Shown one piece after another: positions 55,226 through 64,000 of a DNA stretch of 64,000 nt (positions are counted from its first letter, which is position 1; each line of letters begins with the position of its first letter). The DNA lies in assembly GCA_037126765.1 (NCBI GenBank), contig JBBCBC010000026.1, positions 11,396,418 through 11,460,417 of the forward strand, written 5' to 3'. The notes beneath the pieces were generated by a model. That model did no database searches, had not been told where the DNA came from, and saw only the letters and a program-made list of their open reading frames with translations. This DNA is from Stenogyne calaminthoides (lineage: Eukaryota > Streptophyta > Magnoliopsida > Lamiales > Lamiaceae). Position numbers and translations under genes: made by a program.

Positions 55226-56833
55226 TGTTAGTGTTAGTGTCCTAGAGACAATCCATTGTAAAGACATAATACTCAGATAATATTCAGTGTTGGTTTAATA
55301 TTATTTTTTATTTAATATTAAATGTATGACATTACACTTCTTAGAATATTATGTTTGATTGTTTGCATTTGTTCTTATCTGTGTTCCCTTGAGTCACTGC
55401 TGTCATTGAGTGTGTGAGAACTTAGATGACCTAAGCATGATTCTCAAATAGCCTCAATCGAGGATCATCAAGAATGGGATAATGATAATGCAATGGAGAT
55501 TGATGTGCGATCTGCATCATACTCTTAGAGAGTGTAGTAAGATCTCACTTACTACGAGATACTAGGTATCTCATGGTGGATGCACAAATACCTTAGAGGG
55601 AATTGGTATACCCATCCGAGAAACCGTTTAATGCAGTTCCACTATATGTGTCTACGGGTGTCTCGGTTAGTGGGAGCGATGCGATACTCCTTTGACATGA
55701 GGTCAATACGCACGACATGTGTGGAGTGATGAACATTGACCATGGCTGACGATTGAACCCTTCCATGGGTAGATATGACTTGGATTGGGTTCATCACGAA
55801 ATGCATGTGCGTGGCAATTGAGCCAAAAAAAAGATTCATTCCTCAAAAGTGGATTTACAGAGAATATTCATCTTCTCATCATAATTGGATCAAAGTCGTT
55901 GGCCAATGCACGTCAACTTGGACTTTGTGGCCAAGTGTGACATAAGTGATCAATTAGTGATTAGAGATAAATTGATTAAGATATTTGAATAGACACTTCA
56001 TCATATTCAAGATTAATCGAGTATTCGTGAATGAAAGGAGGAAATCGCAATAGCCCATGTTTCAGTTACAGGTAGTTGCACGTTTCTCGCAACGTACCTC
56101 ATATATTGATAATATCTAATTTATTGTCTAGGGTTCAATTAAGACCGTTAGTTTGACTAATCGCTCGATATATGAGGGTCTATGGGTCACACAACAAGTA
56201 GTTCTCTTTTACGGATTATAGTTGGTTGATTAAATGTTAAATTAGATTTAACATTTAATTTATGGAGAATTAATTAATAATGGATTAATTTGGAATTAAT
56301 TATTATTAATGTTTAATTAAATTAGATTTAATTAAATAGGAATTTCCAATAATAATATATGGAATATTATTATAGGATTTAATATACATATGGAAACAAA
56401 TCGTAGAGGTTTGACATATATGGGAATTAAATCCGTAGAGATTTTATATGTGGGAAATAAATCTAAGAGATTTATTTAAATATAGATTATGGATTTTATT
56501 TCCAAATCAGGTTAGATTAAGATTTAAGCTGGGTCTCTCTTATATATATGAGCTCTTGGAATTCATAATACGGTTGTTCATATTTTTTCCATAAAATCTA
56601 GAGTTAGAATTTTCCAAACGAATTCATCTCGGGATTCAATACTGACAAATCTGTACAAGTCTGTGAACGGGGTTTACGTGGATACCATAGTTGAGAAATC
56701 GGCTCTTGAATTACTGTAAGATTTTTTGTTATTTTTATTCGTAATCGTTTATGCAATTATACGTTCGTTGTTGGTGAACTGTTTAATTCCGCTGCGCATG
56801 TATTATATGTTTACGTGCCTCTATATTCCAACA
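55226..56833 (+). repeat. 3' LTR of element G (1608 bp)
   Basis: Starts tgttagtgttagtgtcc, ends tatattccaaca. TATA-like tcttatatatatgag at about 56538-56552. A second copy of this LTR family is at 58128-59666 in element H. Confidence 0.88.
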
Positions 56834-58127
56834 CATACTGACCCTGACATGCAGAGGGTATCTTTAACAACTTATAACCAATTATTTAATCAATTTATGC
56901 CTATTGTTTGATTTTGATCCTGCAAAGAACATGATATGGATATTCCAAAATATTAAAAATATAATACAATTACCAATATTCAGTCATAGTTTTTGAAATG
57001 AGATTTAAGGCTAACACATTTAGGGAGGTAAAATTATTCAAAATTGACTACTGTTGATATTTTTTATGAATTATCAAACAGGTTTTTGGACTAAACTATT
57101 GAAGAAAAAAAACTATTTTTGACATAAATGATCACAACCAAAAATATTAAACAAAACGAACCTTGATTTCATTTAAGTATTAAAACACAAATTAAAATAG
57201 TAATTATGATAGTAACTGAAGCAAAATTTAAAAGAGAATCAATTTTTCTTTTTCGATTTTAGCATCGTTTCCTGCCACAAAAGCAAGTCTAAAAAGTGGG
57301 AAAGAGGAAAAAAAACTAAATTGATTTGAGAGGAAGTATTAAAACCAAATTTTTACAGAAAAAAACAATTTTTAAACAAATGGAACGGTTAGGGGCTAAC
57401 AACATAAACACTAAGAAGAAGATCAACATGAGGAAGAGAGAGTCGCACAAAAAGCGGAAAAAATTATGAACACTGACGAAGGTATGTATGCACGTAATCC
57501 ATTTCACAATAATATGTACAAAGTGGATTATAATAAGAATGCTACCAGTATTCATGAGTTTTACATTTTCGTCAAGAAATTATGTTGTTTTTGTTTATAA
57601 ATTTTATATTTACTATTTTTTCAATTCATAACATGTTCATTTGACAATGCAAACCATTGTTTTCTTTTGTCAAATGTAGTATTTGATATAAAAACCATGA
57701 TTTACCCACACAATTGCTTATAAATTTAGAGGGAGAAACGATCCATTATAAGATAAGAACATAAATAGATAAAATTAAATCAAAACATGTAGATCTTTTT
57801 GTTTCTAATTTAGAATAAAATCGACTGAATAGGCATCATAACTGGCCCCAGGTAATTGACCATTGAAAGTAACAAATTAAAGTCGGAACTTATTCTTATT
57901 TGCAAGTTGTAGAATAAAGAGTTTAAAAACAATCAATATTTTTTCTCCTTGGATATATTCAAAATATAGGCCAAGAACTAATTTGTAAGACAACTCTTAA
58001 CAGATCTATAAAATCCCTAGAATGTAGAACATATAATTAAAACCAATTATTGCAAAATCAAAAAGGATATGAACTGCAAATCTATGAAACATGCAATTCA
58101 ATACAAAATAAATATACAACATCTTTC
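56834..58127. other. AT-rich stretch without recognisable features
   Basis: About 1.3 kb between the G and H LTRs. I see no coding motif, LTR end, RNA gene or tandem repeat. Short frames are scattered and have no plausible composition. It may be the original host DNA or an unknown decayed repeat. Confidence 0.5.
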
Positions 58128-59666
58128 CGTTAGTGTTATTGTAAGGACATAATACTCGATGATATTCAGTTTGATTTAATATTATAGTATGACAATACAC
58201 TTGTTTTAATATTATATTTGATTGTTTGCATTTATTCATACAAGTGTTCCCATGAGTCATTGCTGTCATTGAGGTTATGAGAAGCATGATTCTCAAATAG
58301 CCCCGATCAAGGATCATCAAGAATGGGATATTGATGATGCAATGGAGATTGGTGTGCGATCTGCATCATGCTCTTAGAGAGTGTAGTGAGATCTCACTTA
58401 CTACGAGATACTAGGTATTTCATGATGGATGCACAAATACCTTAGAGGGTATTGGTATACCTATCCGAGAAACCGTTTGATGTAGTTCCATTGTATGTGT
58501 CTACGGGTGTCTCGGTTAGTGGGAGCAATGCGATACTCCTTTGACGTGAGGTCAATACGCACGACATGTGTGAGATGATGAACTTTGACCATGACCGATG
58601 CTTGCACCCGTCTATGGGTAGAGATGGCTTGAATTGGGTTCATCACGAAGTGCATGTGCGTGGTAGTTGAGCCAAGAAAATGATTCATTCCTCAAAGTGG
58701 ATTTAGAGAGAATACTCATCTTCTCGTCATAATTGGATCTAAGTCATCGGCCGATGCACGTTAACTTAGACTTTGTGGCTAAGTGTGACATACATGATCA
58801 ATTAGTGATTAGAGATAAATTGATTATGTTATTTGAATAGACACTTCATCATGTTCAAGATTAATCGAGTATTCGAGAATGAAATGAGGAAATCGTAATA
58901 GCCCATGTTTCAGTTACAGGTAGTTGCACGTTTATCGCAACGTACCTCATATATTGAGAATGTCTGATTTATTGTCTAGGGTTCAATTAAGACCGTTAGT
59001 TTTACTAATCGCTTGATGTATGAGGGCTTATGGGTCACACAACAAGTAGTTCCCTTTTACGGATTATAGTTGGTTGATTAAATGTTAAATTGGATTTAAT
59101 ATTTAATTTATGGAGAATTAATTAATAATAGATTAATTTGGAATGAATTATTATTAATTTTTAATTAAATAGGATTTCCAATAATAATATATGGAATATT
59201 ATTATAGGATTTAATATATATGGAATCAAATCCGTAGAGATTTGATATACATGAGAATTAAATCCGTATAGATTTTATATGGGGAAATAAATCGTTGAGA
59301 TTTATTTAAATAAAGATTAGAGATTTTATTTTACAATCAGGTTAACTTAAGATTTAAGTTGGGTCTTCCCTATATATATGAACTCTTGGGAATTCACAAA
59401 TAACGTTAATTCATATTTTCTCCATAAGATCTAGAGTTAGAATTTTCCAAGCAAATTCATCTCGGGATTCAACACTAGCAAATCCGTGCAAGTCCGTGAT
59501 TGGGGATTACGTGGATATCATAGTAGAGAAAACGATATACGAATTACTGTAAGAATTCTGTTTACGTTTACTCGTATTTAATTATGCAATTAATTGTTCG
59601 TTGTTGGTGAACTTTTTATTTCTGCTGCGCATATATTACGTATTTACGTGCCTCTAAATTTCAATA
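58128..59666 (+). repeat. 5' LTR of element H (about 1.54 kb)
   Basis: Aligns with the G LTR from gttagtgttattg to the end aaatttcaata. The ends are mutated (cg for tg and caata for caaca). TATA-like ctatatatatgaac at about 59371-59384. Confidence 0.86.
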
Positions 59667-59667
59667 G

Positions 59668-59679
59668 TTGTATCAGAGC
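59668..59679 (+). other. Primer binding site of element H
   Basis: ttgtatcagagc right after the LTR, one mismatch from the initiator Met-tRNA primer consensus. Confidence 0.85.
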
Positions 59680-61839
59680 TTCGGGCTCTTAATTTAATTG
59701 CATGATGTTTGATTTTTTTTTTTTTTTAAATCGAACGGTGCGGTTCTTATTGTGGTTAACCGCACCATATGAATGTGACTTGCAAAATTTTGGGGGCATG
59801 CTTATTAGATAAACACACCCCCTCTTTTGTCTCGGTTCATCTTCTAAGCTGCAACACCTAGGGTTTTCTTGGAAAACCTCCGCCTCCCTGATGCGTGCAC
59901 CTCGGCCCTACAGGGGACCCGTGACGACGCTAGAGTAGGTGGCCTCGTGCCGCAACTCGGGTCGGCCGCGCGAGCCCGCACCGGCGCGTCAACGGATTAG
60001 ATTCGTTCCTACGCACCTTCTTCCGTCGCGATTCGCGGTCGCACTCCCTATTTCGACTCGTTTTGGTAGCGGTCACTCATATCTCGTGATGATGCGTTCC
60101 GATTCAACTCAATTCACTACGGAGCGCCGCCGTTATCGTTTCATCTCAGGGCGGCGCTGCACGCTCTCCTTCGATTCGCGGTGGCCCTCCCCTGTTTCAA
60201 ATCGATTCGAGGCGGCGCACCAGTGAATTGTTCGATTCCTCGCTTGTCGACTCTCTCTCTCTGACCCAGTTCGAAGGGTACACGACTTCACGCATGTCCC
60301 TCTGTGTGGCTTGCGGCGGCGAGTCGCCCGCACGCGCCTAGCGGCGGTGGCGACTCGCGCGCATTTGCTACCAGTCGATTCTATATCTCGTTCATTCTGG
60401 GTTGTTGTTCTTTGCGGTTCAATTATCTGCTATTTCGAATTGGGTTTTTGGTTTAGAACTGATAAAATGATTATTAATTAAACCCTAATAGTTGGAACAG
60501 TTTTGCGAATTGTTTGGAATAATTCTGATAAACTGTGATGAATTATTGGACGTTTGATTTATATTGGTTGACCTGATTGGAAATGGCTTTGGAAACTGGG
60601 CGATATGAGGGGAAGGACTTTGCCGAAATTAGATTATTGGACAGGCCCTTCCGTGCAATTTTGAAAATCTGCACACGAGTCCTTGACAAATAATGAATGA
60701 AATCTGACATTTAAAACTTTAATAAAATTAATTTTAAAGGGTCTGTAATAAAGGTTGGACTTTTATTAATAATTAATTAGATTAATTATCCAAGTTTAAT
60801 AATTTTAAAGTTGAATTTAAAATTGGATTTTGAAATTCATTTTTAAAGAATTATTAAATCTCACTAAAACGTATTAATTAGACTAATGACAGACTTAATT
60901 AATTGGATTAATTAAAAGTTAATATTAATAATGAATTTAATTGTTAAACTTATTTTGAAATTGGATTTTAAAATTATGGTTTAAAGAATTAAACGAGTTA
61001 TTAATTCACACTTGGTTAACGTGCTTTATATTATGTTTTACGCTTTCGTCCGATTAAACCGCATTATTGTTTGTTTGGGTAATTTGGTAACAACTCAATA
61101 TTTTTGGAAGAACCCATTAAATGCTTGGGTAGGCGATGTTCCCAAATAAATGTTAGTCCCCAGTGTAAATCATGTTTGGGTAATCAACTCACAAACAAAA
61201 TAATAATTGCTCAAATGTGATGTAGATTAACATGTTGGATCTCGATTAAGCGATTAATATGGGCGCCTTTAAAAATGCTTCCTCACTAAAATATAGTTTT
61301 TCTCATTAAATTTAAAAGATGTCTCCCATCAAAATTAAAAATGTAAACCCATTTCGTTCCCGATGGGTATTTAAGACCAAAGTCTTTTTTCTGGATCTAC
61401 ATTCAACGGGACTTTTATAGGGACACGTAATGTCGCCGCTTGATGGTTGGTTAAACCAACTTAACTTTGTTTATTCAAATGGCCCCGATGGAAAACGAAA
61501 GTTAAGGGACATCCGATTAAACCGAGTTTAATCAACTAGAATTGCAAATTTTGCAATTGGTTTGGAGACCTACCAATTATTATATTGTGATATTCACGAA
61601 AGAAGGGATCATGATAGTAGGAATGTGGATCCTAGTCCATTACAATTTATATTTGATATAAATTTGTACTCTTCCGATGAGGTCGTTGAGTATCTTGAAA
61701 ATAATGGAGACAAAATAAACAAAAAAAATGACCATATTTTTATTTTGATTCTTTGAATATTGATCATAGGAATTATGTGTTTTAATTCCCATTTTATTTT
61801 ATTTCTCTTGGTTAGTTGAAATGTATAACTGTTATTGAG
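59680..61839 (+). other. Element H leader with GC-rich block
   Basis: This is an unusually long leader of about 2.2 kb. Bases 59880-60370 are GC- and CpG-rich (an open frame of 95 codons, 59939-60226, has no recognisable domain). The remainder (60400-61840) is AT-rich without coding motifs. The arrangement is the same as in C and I, although these belong to another family. Confidence 0.65.
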
Positions 61840-62530
61840 ATATGTTTTGGAAACAAACAAATTGGCTAGGCCAAATTTTCTGGACTGGCACCGTAACATG
61901 TATTTGGTCTTAAAGGCGAAAAAAGATTGAATCGCGACGTTGGACACGCCTATCCCGAAGCAATAGCCTTAAAATTTGGTACATAAATGAATCGGGAGGC
62001 ACCACGTTTGACGAAGAATGCACCTCGTAAAAAGCATCAAGAGGATGCTTCCCAGACTCAGTATGTGATGTTGCTCGGCATGACTCTCGATGTACATAGG
62101 AAACATGAGAAAAATGGGTCCCTTCTTAGTGCTCAAGCATCTGAAGGATCTCTTTGATTTTGAATCTCGTTATGAGATTTATGAAGTGATGAGAGATCTG
62201 TTAAAATGTCGATTAGCTAAAGGAGAGAAGATTTTACCTCATGTGCTTAAGATGATAAGCCTAATTGAAAAACTTGGTAATTTAGGCTTTGAGCTAAAAG
62301 ACCAACATTTTCATTTATGTTATCCTCTAGTCGCTTCCTGGATTCATATTTTAGCTTCATTGTGAACTACAATATGAATAAGACAGATGCGACCATGTCT
62401 GAACTTCACAACGTGCTTAAGACTTTTGAGTTCACTATCACTAAGATGGTGTTCAAAAGAAGGAGCGGGTAAACAAGGATGTGTGCCTCTACTGTAAGTA
62501 GAAGAGGACACTGGAAGAAGGACTATAAGG
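61840..62530 (+). pseudogene. gag: Element H gag
   Basis: NKLARPNFLDWHRNMYLVLK (about 61855-61905) is the typical start of copia gag of this type. Further pieces are HLKDLFDFESRYEIYEVM (about 62135), KGEKILPHVLKMISLIEKL (about 62223) and MNKTDATMSELHNVLKTFEF (about 62370). The zinc knuckle is split between frames (VCLYCK near 62480, then GHWKKDYK) and its last Cys reads Tyr. Confidence 0.78.
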
Positions 62531-63252
62531 TTCTAGTTGCTGAAAAGAAGACACTAGGTGCTTCTAGCACTAGAACATGTATGTTTGTTATTAAGATAAA
62601 CATGTCCACTAACAGCGCTAACTGTCTTTTATTGGATATCGGATGTGACTCTCACATTTGCACTAATGTGAAAGGGCTCATGTGTCATAGGGTAGTTAGG
62701 GCGGGTGAAGTCGTCTTACACGTGAAAACGGAGCAAGAGTTGCTAACTGAACGTGTGGGGACTTATGTGTTAGACTTACCTTTGGTTTTAGATTAGAACT
62801 TAATGATTGTCATTTAGTTCTTTTTATTACTCGCAATATGTATTTGTTGCATTATGGATATGATGTTCTTAATATACAAAATAAAAGACTCGAACTTAGT
62901 AATCATGAAAACCCGACTTACTTATGGCATTGTAGAACTTGATCACGTAAATGAGAAAAGAATTACAAGGCTAATAAAGTTAGACTACTTAACCCCATTC
63001 GACTGTGAGTCTTATGGAGATTGTGAATCTTTTCTCATGGGCAAGATGATCAACAGACCCTTTTCTGGGAAAGGGGTGCATGCCAAAGAAGTTCTAGAGT
63101 TGATCTACAATGATGTTTGTGGACCATTGCCCACTCTAGTTAGGGGTCACTTCGGCTACTTCATCACTTTTTTTGATGATTTCTCAAGATACGGATACGC
63201 GTATCTTATGAAACACAAATTCGAATCTTTTGAGAAATTCAAAGAGTTTTAA
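62531..63252 (+). pseudogene. pol: Element H protease, pre-integrase and integrase start
   Basis: CLLLDIGCDSHICTNV (about 62620-62670) is the protease site with D-I-G instead of D-T/S-G. Then comes LTYGIVELDHVNEKRITRLI with a decayed Cys pair (GDCESFLMGKM). The integrase core begins ELIYNDVCGPLPTLVRGHFG (about 63090), then FFDDFSRYGYAYLMKHKFES and a stop at 63250-63252. Confidence 0.8.
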
Positions 63253-64000
63253 GACTGAAGTAAAGAAGCAATTTGGTAAGAGTATCAAGACTCTTCGATC
63301 AGATCAAGGAGGTGAATACCTTAGCCATGAATTCATTGATTAATTGAAGTTACATGGAATCCAGTCAAAATGGACTCCTCCCGGAACATCTCATATGAAC
63401 GGTGTGTCCGAAAGGAGAAACCAAACCCTGTTAGACATGGTGAGGTCCATGAAGAGCTTCTCCTCTCTTCCGACATTCTTATGGGGATACGCGTTACAAA
63501 CCTCAATTTACATTCTGAATAGGATTCCATCTAAATCGGTTGAGCATACACCATATGAACTATGGTGTGGCAAGAAGCCAACTTTTACACATATCAAACA
63601 TGGGGTTGCCCCGTGATTGTGAAAAGGAAGCTTACCGACAAACTGGAATCCAAAGGTGAAAAGAGTTACTTTGTGGGATATCCTAAGGAAACTAAAGGAT
63701 ATTGCTTCTAGCTACCTGAGAAATAATCAGTGATTATTTCTAGGCAGACCAAGTTCCTCGAAGAAAACTATGTCTTTAAGGAACAAGGTCGTAAGCTGAT
63801 AGAACTTGAGGAAATTCAGGAACCACAAATTAACAAAGAGACTGATATCTTGTCAAATCAACATGACAAGGAATCAGTGGGAGCATTCAACAACATTCAT
63901 GGTGGGAGTCTTTCACTAGGTGATCGTCTTTCAGCCAGTGGGAGCGTAATTGGAGTTAGCTTGCCTGTGCAAGAACCTCCAAGTGGGCAGAATGAGAACA
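63253..64000 (+). pseudogene. pol: Element H integrase core and C-terminal part (to window end)
   Basis: In shifted frames: SIKTLRSDQGGEYLSHEFID (about 63280), WTPPGTSHMNGVSERRNQTL (about 63370), LDMVRSMKSFSSLPTFLWGY, YILNRIPSKSVEHTPYELW, then SYFVGYPKETKGYCF-like sequence and TKFLEENYVFKEQGRKLIEL. The catalytic Glu context NGVSERRNQT is kept, but QQ before it is changed to SHM. The linker before reverse transcriptase continues past 64000. Confidence 0.8.

Larger units (their letters stand above)
58128..64000 (+). mobile_element. Element H: copia retrotransposon, 5' part (continues past the window)
   Basis: 5' LTR, primer site, GC-rich leader, gag, protease, pre-integrase and integrase are present in order; the rest lies to the right of the window. 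The LTR belongs to the same family as that of G and has the same orientation. Gag and pol are frameshifted. Confidence 0.88.

Noticed and set aside
56834..58127. Host gene fragment in the stretch between G and H (minus-strand frames 57316-57555 and 58006-58320)
   Set aside because: The frames are short, AT-driven and without any recognisable domain; the second runs into the H LTR.

Overview
The window is plant nuclear DNA, probably from a dicot with a repeat-rich genome. I see no host gene, rRNA, tRNA or CRISPR array. Almost every base up to about 56.8 kb, and from 58.1 kb to the end, belongs to Ty1/copia LTR retrotransposons. The evidence is gag zinc knuckles, D-S/T-G proteases, HHCC plus DDE integrases, YVDD reverse transcriptases, copia RNase H motifs, long LTRs starting TG and ending CA, and primer sites matching the 3' end of initiator Met-tRNA (tggtatcagagc).

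The main layout is a nest of elements that can be dated against each other by 5-bp target-site duplications. Element A (Sirevirus-like, + strand, 5' end outside the window) runs from base 1 to about 54006. Element B (Sirevirus-like, LTR about 2.2 kb, + strand) sits inside A's post-pol ORF at 7875-52882, with duplication TATTG. B carries four further insertions. C (minus strand, 12972-22057, duplication AATAC) is in its protease/integrase region. I (+ strand, about 23491-32315, same family as C) follows its integrase. A solo LTR, D (36929-38236, duplication ACTGT), is in its 3' LTR. E (minus strand, 38350-52603, duplication TAACT, same family as B) is in the same 3' LTR. After A's 3' LTR come a truncated LTR (F), the 3' end of another copia element (G: RNase H plus LTR), about 1.3 kb of featureless AT-rich DNA, and the 5' part of a related element H that runs off the right edge.

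A, B and E have the order gag-pol followed by an extra ORF of unknown function. In A the extra ORF has a globular domain like the 'putative plant transposon protein' domain; in B and E it is a long coiled coil. C, I, G and H are ordinary gag-pol elements. C, I and H carry a striking GC-rich block between primer site and gag. All coding regions are broken by stops or frameshifts. C has the best preserved pol, with a 547-codon open stretch.

Two things stand out. First, many repeat copies differ from their relatives by replacement of CAG or CTG with CG. This hits primer sites, protease active sites and zinc knuckles, and is better explained by long-read miscalling of CHG-methylated cytosines than by mutation, so some of the apparent pseudogenization may be artefact. 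Second, element I has 96 bp of its own 3' internal sequence in front of its 5' LTR, beginning exactly after an upstream duplicate polypurine tract. This suggests plus-strand priming from the wrong tract.
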